Shown in pieces: positions 41,020-50,001 of a stretch of 64,000 nucleotides of DNA. Location of the stretch: assembly GCA_035459965.1 (NCBI GenBank), contig DATHXC010000005.1, forward strand, positions 124,001 to 188,000, read 5' to 3'. The stretch's first letter is position 1, and each line of letters begins with the position of its first letter. This DNA comes from DATHXC01 sp035459965. Its GTDB lineage: Bacteria > Pseudomonadota > Gammaproteobacteria > Burkholderiales > Methylophilaceae. The notes beneath the pieces were generated by a model. That model saw only the letters and a list, made by a program, of their open reading frames with translations, ran no database searches and was not told the origin of the DNA. A program made the position numbers and the translations under genes.

Positions 41020-41499
41020 TTATCGGCAGATGAATGGCAAGTAGGTATCTGCCACATTTGTTTTATTCTCGCCTTTGACTACCATTTTCTCCGGCGCCTT
41101 GGCATTACCGCACACCCAGGCTACCGGCACCACTTGAGACTCTTCAATAACCGCGGGCCTGAAAGACAGTATCTTGCCCTTGAGCTGCGCGTGCGCCTTG
41201 TTGCCGAAGGTCATATTAATCACGCCACCCCTCACTTCCAGGGCACTTACAAAGTTACTTACGACTAGCTCAGGTACTGGCAAACCCGCCTCCTTATTGC
41301 CTGCTGGCAGCACCTTGAGCGCAGCCCAGGATACCGCAATTGGCGCTTTGGCGCTATCGGCCAGTGGCATCGCGGCATTCACCTGTTCCTTGATGATCTT
41401 GCCCATGCTGGAAGGTATCGCAATCATCGCTAGAATTCCGATGACTGCAATCACAACCATCATTTCTACTGCTGTAAAGCCAGCTTGTGCCACTCTCAT
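41020..41499 (-). CDS. Type IV pilin-like protein
   Basis: 159 residues. The class III prepilin signal is seen: a short basic leader ending AQAG before FTAVEMMVVIAVIGILAMIAIP, with the conserved Glu at position +5. The globular part has two cysteines near the C-terminus (VAWVCGNAKAPEK and LPFICR) that may form the D-region loop. The spacing suggests a major-type pilin. It is probably served by the TfpX-type gene at 39228-39974. Confidence 0.9.
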   Translation of the reverse strand: MRVAQAGFTAVEMMVVIAVIGILAMIAIPSSMGKIIKEQVNAAMPLADSAKAPIAVSWAALKVLPAGNKEAGLPVPELVVSNFVSALEVRGGVINMTFGNKAHAQLKGKILSFRPAVIEESQVVPVAWVCGNAKAPEKMVVKGENKTNVADTYLPFICR

Positions 41500-41530
41500 A
41501 TCATTCGCTTTCTATCCCAAAAATCGCCAA

Positions 41531-42316
41531 CTAGCTTTTTAGCAATCCTATTTGGCGTGACCGCTCAAACAGGCAGATCGAAGCTGCGGCCGCCGCATTC
41601 AAGGATTCGACTTTACTACTGATAGGGATCGTCACCTGGTGCGTGGCCGCGCGCAGCATACCATCGCTCAGGCCAGCGCCCTCATTTCCAATCACGAATG
41701 CCACGGGTTTTCTCAGGTCGAATGAGTATAGAGATTCGCCTTGCAAGCTGGTTGCAAGCGTCTCACCCTCAAAATCAGCCGCCATTTCCAGCAAATTTGC
41801 GCGCTCTATTATCGGCAGCACAAACTGTGCGCCTTGTCCGCCGCGCAAGGCTTTGGGTGACCAGGCCTCGGTACAACCCTCAGATAAATACACAGCATCC
41901 ACCCCGGCAGCGGCGGCCGTCCGCAGCATGCTGCCCAGATTACCCGGGTCCTGAATATCTTCCAGCATCAATACCAAGCCTGGCGTTTCAGGCGCGGCAA
42001 TTAGCGGCGTTTTCACCAGCGCCAGGATACCTGTCGGGCTTGCAACCGGGGCCAGCTCGGCAAACATGAGGGTGGTGAACATCACCGTAGGAATATCAGC
42101 AAGCTGCTGGATCAGGTGCGAAACCTCTGTCGTACTTTGGCCTTCCGCAATAATCAGTAGCTCGGGCATGCCAAAATTATCAATATAGGCATTGAGCAAG
42201 TGCGCGCCATCCAGCAGTGTCTGGTTGAGCTTGCGACGCTCACGGGATGAATCCGCCAGCTTCTTGAGCTGCTTGAAAAGGCTATTGTCGCGCGAGGTAA
42301 TGTGTTTGAATGTCAT
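41531..42316 (-). CDS. TrmH/SpoU-family RNA 2'-O-methyltransferase
   Basis: 261 residues from the ATG at 42316 (TFKHITSRDNSLFKQLKKLA). An N-terminal substrate domain is followed by the SPOUT knot with motifs LVLMLEDIQDPGNLGSMLRT, AFVIGNEGAGLSDGML and IPISSKVESLNAAAAASI. It methylates a ribose in rRNA or tRNA using SAM. The exact target cannot be assigned. Confidence 0.94.
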   Translation of the reverse strand: MTFKHITSRDNSLFKQLKKLADSSRERRKLNQTLLDGAHLLNAYIDNFGMPELLIIAEGQSTTEVSHLIQQLADIPTVMFTTLMFAELAPVASPTGILALVKTPLIAAPETPGLVLMLEDIQDPGNLGSMLRTAAAAGVDAVYLSEGCTEAWSPKALRGGQGAQFVLPIIERANLLEMAADFEGETLATSLQGESLYSFDLRKPVAFVIGNEGAGLSDGMLRAATHQVTIPISSKVESLNAAAAASICLFERSRQIGLLKS

Positions 42317-42420
42317 GTACAAATTCACCAGCAATTAGTTTTACAATCACTCAGGCTAAGTGCTAGCGCCAAGAAAATTTTTATAAGCAAAATTTTATAT
42401 AAGGCAGATTTTAACCCAGT

Positions 42421-43053
42421 ATGAAAACCGAATTTATTTTATTAGCCGCACAAGCCATCAATACGGCGATCCTCGCCAATGAATCAACACTGGAGTCGCT
42501 GGATCGTGACATCGGGGATGGTGATCATTTCATCAACATGAAACGCGGTTGCGCCAGCATCATAGCTATGCAGGATGAACTGGCCCCTTTGCCGCCGGAT
42601 GTCGCACTGCAGAAAATAGGCATGAAGCTATTGTCTGTCATTGGTGGTGCTGCCGGGCCGCTGTTCGCCAGCTTTTTTATGAGCATGGCGAAAATACTCA
42701 AGGAGAACGGCGACGATTCCATCCCGCATATTGCCGCCGCGTTTGCGGCAGGCGTGCAAGCCGTGAGCACACGCGGCAAAGCCGATGTCGGCGAGAAAAC
42801 CATGGTGGATGTGCTTATCCCGGTTTCCCGCGCATTTATTACACTCAGCGTCCAGGATACGGCATTACCGCAACTGGTCGAGGCGCTTAAAGCCGAAGCA
42901 GAAAAAGGCATGCTGGCGACCAAGGACATGATCGCCACCAAAGGCCGCGCATCTTTCCTCGGCGAGCGCGCCATTGGGCATCTCGACCCAGGTGCGAAAA
43001 GCTGCCAACTCATGATTTGGGCAGTCTGTGACCTTGCCCTTAAGCAAGGCTAG
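42421..43053 (+). CDS. dhaL: Dihydroxyacetone kinase nucleotide-binding subunit DhaL
   Basis: 210 residues, all helical. The Mg-ADP binding loop is DRDIGDGDHFINMKRG, where the usual Gly after DH is Phe. Later segments VIGGAAGPLFASFF, RGKADVGEKTMVDVL and ATKGRASFLGERAIGHLDPGA match DhaL. With DhaK it phosphorylates dihydroxyacetone or a related short ketose. No dhaM (PTS donor) is nearby, so the phosphate source is ATP directly or a distant DhaM. Confidence 0.93.
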   Translation: MKTEFILLAAQAINTAILANESTLESLDRDIGDGDHFINMKRGCASIIAMQDELAPLPPDVALQKIGMKLLSVIGGAAGPLFASFFMSMAKILKENGDDSIPHIAAAFAAGVQAVSTRGKADVGEKTMVDVLIPVSRAFITLSVQDTALPQLVEALKAEAEKGMLATKDMIATKGRASFLGERAIGHLDPGAKSCQLMIWAVCDLALKQG

Positions 43054-43102
43054 GATTGCAAATCAGTACAATAATAAATATATGAAATATTGAGGAGAAT
43101 CC

Positions 43103-44107
43103 ATGAAGAAATTCATCAACGATGTTGACAATATGTTGGTGGAAAGCCTTTCCGGCTTTGCCGCGGCGCACCATGACCTGGTCAGCCTGCATCTTGAGCC
43201 CAACTTCCTGACCCGTGCATCCAGCGCAACCAACAAGGTCGCCATTATTTCCGGTGGTGGCTCAGGTCACGAACCCTTGCACAGCGGCTTCATAGGCTAT
43301 GGCATGCTGGATGCTGCCTGTCCCGGCTATGTCTTCACCTCCCCTTCGCCGGACCAGATGCTGGCCGCAGCCGAGGCGGTGGAAAATGGCAAGGGCGTGC
43401 TATTCATCGTCAAGAATTACGCAGGTGACGTGATGAATTTTGAAATGGCAGCGGAAATGCTCACCTGTGAAAATGCCACCGTGCTCACCAACGACGATGT
43501 CGCCGTGATCAACTCCACCTATACCACTGGCCGCCGTGGCGTAGCAGGTACCGTCATTGTCGAGAAAACCGTCGGTAGCCTGGCAGAAACCGGTGCCGAC
43601 CTCGCGGCCTGCAAAGCACTCGGCGACAAGGTAAATAGCCATTGCGCCAGCATAGGCGTGGCACTGACCAGTTGCACCGTACCCGCCGCTGGCCGACCTA
43701 CTTTCGATATCGACGATACCGAGCTGGAAATGGGTGTAGGTATCCATGGCGAACCGGGCCGCCGCCGCGAGCCCATGCGTGCTGCCGACAGCATCGTCGC
43801 TGATATGGTCAAGGCTATCCTGGATGACTATGATGCCAAGGCTATAAAGTTGGGAAAAGGCAGCGAGATATTGCTATTCGTTAATGGCTTCGGCGCCACA
43901 CCGCTGATGGAGCTTTACCTTATATACAACACCGCCTCGCGACTGCTGGCCGAGAAAGGCATCACCATCAGCCGCTCACTGGTCGGCAACTACATCACCG
44001 CACTGGATATGGCAGGCGCCTCAATCACGGCTTGCCTGCTGGATGACGAGATTAAACAACATTGGGATAGCCCGGTGCATACCGCAGGATTACGCTGGGG
44101 CAGATAA
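43103..44107 (+). CDS. dhaK: Dihydroxyacetone kinase substrate-binding subunit DhaK
   Basis: 334 residues. Seen: VAIISGGGSGHEPLHSGFIG, SPSPDQMLAAAEAV, IVKNYAGDVMNFEMA and the covalent substrate histidine in EMGVGIHGEPGRRR, which binds the ketone as a hemiaminal. It lies 49 bases after dhaL with GAGGAG before the ATG, and 13 bases before rpiA. Confidence 0.95.
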   Translation: MKKFINDVDNMLVESLSGFAAAHHDLVSLHLEPNFLTRASSATNKVAIISGGGSGHEPLHSGFIGYGMLDAACPGYVFTSPSPDQMLAAAEAVENGKGVLFIVKNYAGDVMNFEMAAEMLTCENATVLTNDDVAVINSTYTTGRRGVAGTVIVEKTVGSLAETGADLAACKALGDKVNSHCASIGVALTSCTVPAAGRPTFDIDDTELEMGVGIHGEPGRRREPMRAADSIVADMVKAILDDYDAKAIKLGKGSEILLFVNGFGATPLMELYLIYNTASRLLAEKGITISRSLVGNYITALDMAGASITACLLDDEIKQHWDSPVHTAGLRWGR

Positions 44108-44120
44108 TGGAGAAAACATT

Positions 44121-44798
44121 ATGAATGATAAAGAATTAGTCGCAATCCATGCGTCAAAACTGCTTAAAAACGGTATGGTGGTCGGGCTGGGCACTGGCTC
44201 CACCGCCAACTACTTTATTGAAGCGCTGGCCCGTCGCCAGGCCGAAGAAGGTTTACAGGTCACGACAGTATCAAGCTCGGCTATAAGCGCCATCAAGGCA
44301 CAGTCCAGCGGGTTGACGGTGTTGTCCATCGCCCAGCTAAGCAAGATAGACCTGTATGTAGATGGCGCCGATGAAATCAGCCCGAACCTGACCCTGCTCA
44401 AAGGCCGCGGGCAGGACCTGGTCATGGAGAAGCTGCTGGCTAAGGCCGCAGACCAGTTTATCGTGGTGGCCGACAATAGCAAGCTGGTAAGTCGCATAGG
44501 CGAAAAATTCGTGATTCCGATTGAAGTCATCCCCGCTGCGTGGCAGATGGTAAAATACAGCCTGCAGCAACTTGGCGGCCAAGGCGATATCCGCCTGAAT
44601 GCAGGCAAGGACAATGTCGCAGTCACTGCTCATGGCAGTTATGTGCTGGACATGACATTCCCGCAGGAACTTGCCGAAGAAGCCTTGAACGGCGCACTCA
44701 GCAACACCCCTGGCGTTGTCGAACACGGTATTTTTTACCAGCTTGCCAGCACCATCCTGATCGCCGATAACGGTAGCATTGAAACCAGATCCGCTTAA
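44121..44798 (+). CDS. rpiA: Ribose-5-phosphate isomerase A
   Basis: 225 residues from the ATG at 44121, with GGAG upstream. Seen: VGLGTGSTANYFIEAL, VSSSAISAIKAQS, LYVDGADEISPNLTLLKGRGQDLVMEKLLA and GVVEHGIFY. It interconverts ribose-5-P and ribulose-5-P. Being in one operon with dhaL-dhaK links triose/ketose phosphorylation with the pentose-phosphate pathway. Confidence 0.97.
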   Translation: MNDKELVAIHASKLLKNGMVVGLGTGSTANYFIEALARRQAEEGLQVTTVSSSAISAIKAQSSGLTVLSIAQLSKIDLYVDGADEISPNLTLLKGRGQDLVMEKLLAKAADQFIVVADNSKLVSRIGEKFVIPIEVIPAAWQMVKYSLQQLGGQGDIRLNAGKDNVAVTAHGSYVLDMTFPQELAEEALNGALSNTPGVVEHGIFYQLASTILIADNGSIETRSA

Positions 44799-44819
44799 TC
44801 ACCTAAAGGAGTATCAAGC

Positions 44820-45344
44820 ATGCACCTCTACCAGCCAATAATGACGGGCCTCACAGCGATGCTCTTGCTAAGCGGCATCAACAATGCACTGGCAGCCGAT
44901 AGCCTGAAACCGGGCCAGTGGGAAACCAGCATGAAAATGAAAATGGCCAACATGCCGCAGATTCCGCCTGAGCAATTAGCGCAAATGAAGCAGATGGGCA
45001 TCGAGATGCCGTTTGGCGACAAGCCCATGGTCGTGCAGCAATGCATCACTCCAGAACAGGCCAAGCTGGACAAGCCCTTCATTCCACAAGACCAGCAAGA
45101 CTGTACGATGAAGAACTACAAGCATGCCGGTAACAAGGTAAGCGGCGATGTGGTCTGCACCGGCGACATGACCGCCACCGGTAAATTCGAAATGACGCTG
45201 GATAGCGATACCGCCTATAAAGGCAAATGGTCGCTCAAGGGCACCAGCAAAGATGTCGGCCCGATAGACCAGACTTCGGAAATGAGCGGTAAATGGCTTA
45301 AAGCAAAATGCGACCCTGGTGTTGCTACTTATGGAAAACAATAA
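44820..45344 (+). CDS. DUF3617 periplasmic protein
   Basis: 174 residues. A signal peptide (about 1-25, ending NNALAAD) is followed by the family opening SLKPGQWETSMKMKM and a Met-rich stretch (MPQIPPEQLAQMKQMGIEMP). Four cysteines lie at VQQCIT, DCTMKNY, VVCTGD and KAKCDP and may form two disulfides. The function is unknown. AAGGAG lies 9 bases before the ATG. Confidence 0.9.
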   Translation: MHLYQPIMTGLTAMLLLSGINNALAADSLKPGQWETSMKMKMANMPQIPPEQLAQMKQMGIEMPFGDKPMVVQQCITPEQAKLDKPFIPQDQQDCTMKNYKHAGNKVSGDVVCTGDMTATGKFEMTLDSDTAYKGKWSLKGTSKDVGPIDQTSEMSGKWLKAKCDPGVATYGKQ

Positions 45345-45350
45345 CTGAAT

Positions 45351-46073
45351 ATGCATTTAGAACGCGTACTACACTCGCAGGGCTTCGGCTCGCGTAAAAC
45401 CTGCCGCATCATGATTCGCCACGGTGAGGTCGCCGTGAATGGCGTAACCATCGAGGATCCATTCGCCGATTTCGATACTGACAATCTGCAATTCATCTGG
45501 CGCAACGAGCCCTGGCAATATCGCCAGCAGGCTTACCTGATGCTGCACAAACCTGCCAACTATGAGTGCTCGCACAAGCCACAGCACCACCCCAGCATCT
45601 TCAGCCTGCTACCGCCGCAATTGCTGGAACGTGGCGTGCAATGTATCGGCCGCCTGGATGAAGACACTACTGGCCTGATGCTGCTGTCCGACGACGGCCA
45701 GTTCATACACAAGATGAGCTCACCCAAGTGGAAAGTACCCAAGGTGTATGAAGTCACCACCAAACACGCAGTCGATGCCGAGCAGATCACCGCGCTGATG
45801 GAAGGCGTGCAACTGGTGGACGAACCCGCGCCGATTGCAGCCCTTGCCGTCAAAAAGATCAGTGACAACATCATCCACATGACGTTAGCGGAAGGCAAAT
45901 ACCACCAGGTCAAACGCATGGTCGCCGCCTCCAGCAACCGTGTGGAAGGCCTAAAGCGCATTAGTATCGGCGGACTGGATTTACCGGAAGACCTGGCCGT
46001 AGGCGAATGGCGCTGGCTGAGTGAAAGTGAAATGAACATGCTCACCGCCTCGGAAAGAAACCTCACTAAATAA
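45351..46073 (+). CDS. RsuA-family pseudouridine synthase
   Basis: 240 residues. An S4 RNA-binding domain (HLERVLHSQGFGSRKTCRIMIRHG is split across residues 2-25) precedes the catalytic domain with the active Asp in CIGRLDEDTTGLMLLSDDG and the later box YHQVKRMVAASSNRVEGLKR. Family members modify U516 of 16S rRNA or positions in 23S rRNA. RsuA is the closest by length and motif, but the exact target is not proven. Confidence 0.93.
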   Translation: MHLERVLHSQGFGSRKTCRIMIRHGEVAVNGVTIEDPFADFDTDNLQFIWRNEPWQYRQQAYLMLHKPANYECSHKPQHHPSIFSLLPPQLLERGVQCIGRLDEDTTGLMLLSDDGQFIHKMSSPKWKVPKVYEVTTKHAVDAEQITALMEGVQLVDEPAPIAALAVKKISDNIIHMTLAEGKYHQVKRMVAASSNRVEGLKRISIGGLDLPEDLAVGEWRWLSESEMNMLTASERNLTK

Positions 46074-46165
46074 GCACGGCAATATCCAGCATGGCGCCAC
46101 AAATCAGGTGCGACGGATTATGATGCGATAAGCGTTTAATACTATTTCCGTCTAAGGTTGCCGCC

Positions 46166-47113
46166 ATGAAATTGCTGAGCATTTGTTGTGCCCTCTTTGT
46201 ATTCATTTCCCTTAGCCCAACTGCATCCGCAGGCCCCTTGCGCGACCGTATCAAGGAGCGCATTGCCGAACGTCAACAGGCGAATGAAGGCAACGATGTC
46301 GAAGAAGCTGGCATGGGTAAACGTCAGAAATTTGACCTGCCTGCCGGGGCAATACTCAAAAGCGACATCGCCTACGGCAGCGACGAAGACCAGCGCATGG
46401 ATGTCTATATCCCAGCCAATGCGCGAAACGCACCGGTCATTTTCATGGTGCATGGCGGCGGCTGGAAGCGCGGTGACAAGGCCATGAACCGCGTGGTAGA
46501 AAACAAGGCCAAGCGCTGGCTACCAAAGGGCATCATCTTTGTCTCTACGAACTACCGCATGGTGCCCAAAGCCGACCCACTGGTGCAAGCCAATGATGTA
46601 GCACTTGCCCTGGCCAAAGCGCAAAGCCTCGCGCCAAGCTGGGGTGGCGACAGCAAACGCTTTGTCATCATGGGTCACTCAGCAGGCGCGCACCTGGTCG
46701 CGCTCATCACCGTCACACCCGGCATCGTCAAGCAGCAAGGCACTCAACCCTGGCTAGGCACAGTAATGCTTGATAGCGGCGGCTACGACATCGAAAAAAC
46801 CATGACAGGCCGCCACATGGGCCTGTATGACAACGCCTTTGGCAAAGATCCCAAATTCTGGCAAAGCGTGTCGCCCACCTACCAGCTCACGCAGAAAACC
46901 GTGCCCATGCTTGCCATCTGCTCAACCGAAAGAAAAGACAAGCCCTGCATTCAGGCACAGGCCTTCGTGGATAAGGCCGTCCTGCTTGGCTCGCAGGCCA
47001 GCACCTTGCCAGAGGCTATGTCGCATGGAGAGATTAATGGGGAGTTGGGATTAGAAAGTACACATACAGATAAGGTAGAGGTTTTTATGCATCAGCTAGG
47101 TTTTTCACTTTAA
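46166..47113 (+). CDS. Secreted alpha/beta-hydrolase (esterase)
   Basis: 315 residues with a signal peptide (LLSICCALFVFISLSPTASA). The fold shows DIAYGSDEDQRMDVYIPA, the oxyanion-hole box VIFMVHGGGWKRGD, the nucleophile box FVIMGHSAGAHLVAL and a C-terminal His in AMSHGEINGELG. It belongs to the hormone-sensitive-lipase/BD-FAE-like group. The substrate is unknown. Confidence 0.9.
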   Translation: MKLLSICCALFVFISLSPTASAGPLRDRIKERIAERQQANEGNDVEEAGMGKRQKFDLPAGAILKSDIAYGSDEDQRMDVYIPANARNAPVIFMVHGGGWKRGDKAMNRVVENKAKRWLPKGIIFVSTNYRMVPKADPLVQANDVALALAKAQSLAPSWGGDSKRFVIMGHSAGAHLVALITVTPGIVKQQGTQPWLGTVMLDSGGYDIEKTMTGRHMGLYDNAFGKDPKFWQSVSPTYQLTQKTVPMLAICSTERKDKPCIQAQAFVDKAVLLGSQASTLPEAMSHGEINGELGLESTHTDKVEVFMHQLGFSL

Positions 47114-47116
47114 GAA

Positions 47117-47869
47117 ATGGTCCAGGCTATTGTGAACTCTGAAGTCAATTGTGCTCTCTGTCTAGAAACAAAAGAACTTAAGAGGTCGCATATCATCCCT
47201 GAGTTTCTTTACAAATCTCTTTATGATGAAAAACATCGTTTACATGTATTGTCGATTATTCCCGAACAAGAAAATTCAATTGAGCAAAAAGGACTTCGTG
47301 AACCTCTGCTATGCAAAGATTGTGAAGAAAAGTTTTCAAAATGGGAGCGATATGCAAGCCTCATTCTGAAGGGTGGAATAGAGCTAACATATCGCCGTGA
47401 GGGAAATATTGTTTTTATTGGCGGTCTAGATTTCGTTCAATTTAGACTTTTCCAGCTTTCGATACTTTGGCGAGCCGGAGTTTCTAATCTTCAATTCTTC
47501 GAAAATGTGCAACTAGGGAAACATTCTGAGATCATTCGAAAATTGCTTTTATCATCCAACCCTGGCTCTTACGATAAATACGGTTGTCTTATGTTCGGAA
47601 TTCACTACGAAGGTGATGCATTTACAAGCATCATTATGCAACCTGGTAAAGTTCGATTATTCGGCCATGCAGGATATCGCTTTGTTTTTGGTGGATTCAT
47701 GTGGGCTTTTTTTGCCTCATCACATGCAATAGAAGCACCATATAACATGGCCCTACTTCAGCCTAACGGAGATGGGCTTTTTTTAATTAAAGATGTAATG
47801 AGCATGGAGAATTTAGAAAGCTTTTCCAAAGAACTCATTTACATGAATCGTGTGCCTAAACCAAGTTAG
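47117..47869 (+). CDS. HNH-like zinc-binding protein of unknown function
   Basis: 250 residues. The N-terminus has Cys12-x2-Cys15, then Ser24-His25 in SHIIPEFLYK, then Cys66-x2-Cys69 (LLCKDCEEKF). This Cys-pair / SHII-P / Cys-pair layout is that of a beta-beta-alpha-metal HNH-like domain. The rest is unassigned, with aromatic-rich stretches (FVFGGFMWAFFASSHA). Base composition is visibly more AT-rich than the neighbours, and the gene begins 3 bases after the esterase stop without a strong ribosome site, which suggests acquisition by transfer. A role in defence or nuclease activity is speculation. Confidence 0.8.
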   Translation: MVQAIVNSEVNCALCLETKELKRSHIIPEFLYKSLYDEKHRLHVLSIIPEQENSIEQKGLREPLLCKDCEEKFSKWERYASLILKGGIELTYRREGNIVFIGGLDFVQFRLFQLSILWRAGVSNLQFFENVQLGKHSEIIRKLLLSSNPGSYDKYGCLMFGIHYEGDAFTSIIMQPGKVRLFGHAGYRFVFGGFMWAFFASSHAIEAPYNMALLQPNGDGLFLIKDVMSMENLESFSKELIYMNRVPKPS

Positions 47870-48297
47870 TACTTTGCCTTAAATGCATTTTATTAATTCC
47901 TAGCTTTAATCCCATTCTTACGTATAATCCAGTTTCCCTGCGCCAACCAATCAGCGCAGCGGTCATTAAAACCTGATCTTCCTGATTTTCTCAAATCAAT
48001 CATGAATGATTAAACATTCGCCCGCCTCGATTGGTGTTGCCTCATAAGTAATTGGCTGGTCTAAAGAAGTTTTGATTCTTGAACAGCAGCGCACAACGCG
48101 CTACCCACCCAGTTTCATTGCTTCGCTAAATTCAGGGAAACCCGAAAACCGTAGCGAGCGGTTCATATGCACCCGCAAGGGGCGTGCCCGTCAATACGGC
48201 TGCTAAAGCAGCTCGGATTGACGTCAAAGGCACCCGGAGCGCAGCAGATGAATTGCGTAGTAGGTTTATCGAGTTTGCCTATAGCTGGAGTATTACC
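47870..48297 (+). promoter_or_regulatory. Long structured leader of the DEAD-box helicase gene
   Basis: 428 bases without a gene. A TATAAT at 47923-47928 could be the -10, though no good -35 is seen. The RNA before the TTG start would then be about 360 nt. It contains several short hairpins: 48088-48102 (AGCGC/GCGCT), 48148-48162 (ACCG/CGGT), 48169-48187 (GCAC...GTGC with GCAA loop) and 48199-48212 (GCTGC-TAAA-GCAGC). Long leaders are common on cold-shock helicase genes, where they control mRNA stability or translation. Confidence 0.55.
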
Positions 48298-49992
48298 TTG
48301 TCTACAGAACAAACAACTACCCTTAACTTTAACGAGTTAGGCCTTTCCGAACCCATTTTGCGTGCAATTAACGACGCGGGTTACACCACCCCAACCCCTA
48401 TCCAGGCCAAAGCCATCCCGCAAGTACTCAGTGGTGGCGACCTGTTGGCAGGGGCACAAACCGGCACTGGCAAGACTGCTGGTTTTACCCTGCCGATTTT
48501 ACAGTTACTAAGCACTAAGCCTAGTGAGCCTGCCAAAGGCCGCCCGCGCTGTTTGATGCTGACACCGACGCGTGAGCTGGCTGCGCAGATCGAAGAGTCT
48601 GTTAAAACTTACGGCAAATACCTGCCGTTGAAATCCATGGTGGTATTTGGTGGCGTGAGCATCAACCCGCAAATCAACCGCCTTGGTCGTCACCTGGATA
48701 TCCTGGTGGCAACACCGGGCCGCCTGCTGGACCTGGCCAACCAGAAAGTGGTCGACCTTTCCGGCGTAGAAATCCTGGTACTGGACGAAGCCGACCGTAT
48801 GCTGGACATGGGCTTTATCCGCGATATCAAGAAAATACTGGCCATGTTGCCTAAACAGCGCCAGAACCTGCTGTTCTCCGCGACATTCTCGGATGAGATC
48901 AAGACGCTGGCCGATGGCCTGCTGCATAACCCCGGCTTTGTCGAAGTGGCACGCCGTAACACCGCCTCCGAGATGGTGGAGCAGACCGTACATATGGTGA
49001 GCCAGGCGCATAAACGTGACCTGATGAGCCACCTGATCAAGCATCACGACTGGAAACAAGTATTAGTATTTACCCGCACCAAGCATGGCGCTAACCGCCT
49101 GACTGAAAAACTGGTAAAAGACGGCATTGAAGCCGCCGCGATTCACGGCAACAAGAGCCAGGGTGCACGCACCAAGGCATTGGCCCAGTTTAAGGATGGC
49201 ACCATGCGCGTGCTGGTTGCCACCGACATCGCCGCACGTGGCCTGGATATTGACCAGTTGCCCCAAGTGGTGAATTTCGAGTTACCGAACATTCCTGAAG
49301 ATTACGTGCATCGCATTGGCCGTACCGGCCGTGCTGGTGCTAGCGGTGCTGCAATCTCGCTGGTGGATAGCGAAGAAACCAAGTACCTGCGCGATATTGA
49401 AAAGCTGATCAAGCGTGAAATCCCTCGCGTTGCAGTAGAAAGCTTTGTGCCGCCGACCAAGGTAGAGCCAGAAGCACCACGCCCGCCGCGCCCTGCCAAC
49501 AACGCGCAACGCCAGAATCGCTCTGAAAAGACGAAAGAAGCCAATGCCCGCAGATCGCAAGGTCAACGCGCTGACAATAATGGCCGCATTAACCTAGAAG
49601 GTCGCAGCAATGAACGCGCTGCAGGTGAAGGCCGTGCGAACACTGGCCCATCTGGCGGTCGTAATAACCCAAATGGTCAACGTAATGGCAGGCCGGGCAA
49701 TCCGCAAGGCAACCCTAACCAACGCCCCCGTTCACCGCATGCAGCCAATGGCCATGTTGTAAAAGAGCATGTGCACGTCAGGACAGCGACCGAAAGAACG
49801 CCAGTTGAAGGTAATGTGAGCACCAAAATTGACAAGAACATGTCAGAAGCGGCACGCCACCAATCCATGCCACAAGCGGCTTTATTCTCACCCAAGAGCA
49901 CATATCGTGGAAATGGTGGAGGAAACCGTGGTGGCAATGGCGGCGGCTCTAACAGTGGTGGCCAGCGCAATGGCGGTGGTAGAGGCAGGTAA
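48298..49992 (+). CDS. DEAD-box ATP-dependent RNA helicase, RhlE-like
   Basis: 564 residues from the TTG at 48298, chosen because GGAG lies 7 bases before it and the family homology starts here (LNFNELGLSEPILRAI). A longer frame would run through the leader hairpins. Motifs: TPTPIQ, AQTGTGKTAGFTLP, TPTRELAAQIE, VLDEADRMLDMGF, SATF, VATDIAARGLDI, HRIGRTGRAG. The last 170 residues are a low-complexity Arg/Asn/Gly/Pro tail ending in GGNRGGNGGG-type repeats, as in RNA-binding RhlE-type helicases. It remodels rRNA or mRNA, likely most needed in the cold. Confidence 0.94.
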   Translation: MSTEQTTTLNFNELGLSEPILRAINDAGYTTPTPIQAKAIPQVLSGGDLLAGAQTGTGKTAGFTLPILQLLSTKPSEPAKGRPRCLMLTPTRELAAQIEESVKTYGKYLPLKSMVVFGGVSINPQINRLGRHLDILVATPGRLLDLANQKVVDLSGVEILVLDEADRMLDMGFIRDIKKILAMLPKQRQNLLFSATFSDEIKTLADGLLHNPGFVEVARRNTASEMVEQTVHMVSQAHKRDLMSHLIKHHDWKQVLVFTRTKHGANRLTEKLVKDGIEAAAIHGNKSQGARTKALAQFKDGTMRVLVATDIAARGLDIDQLPQVVNFELPNIPEDYVHRIGRTGRAGASGAAISLVDSEETKYLRDIEKLIKREIPRVAVESFVPPTKVEPEAPRPPRPANNAQRQNRSEKTKEANARRSQGQRADNNGRINLEGRSNERAAGEGRANTGPSGGRNNPNGQRNGRPGNPQGNPNQRPRSPHAANGHVVKEHVHVRTATERTPVEGNVSTKIDKNMSEAARHQSMPQAALFSPKSTYRGNGGGNRGGNGGGSNSGGQRNGGGRGR

Positions 49993-50001
49993 TAGCAATA
50001 G

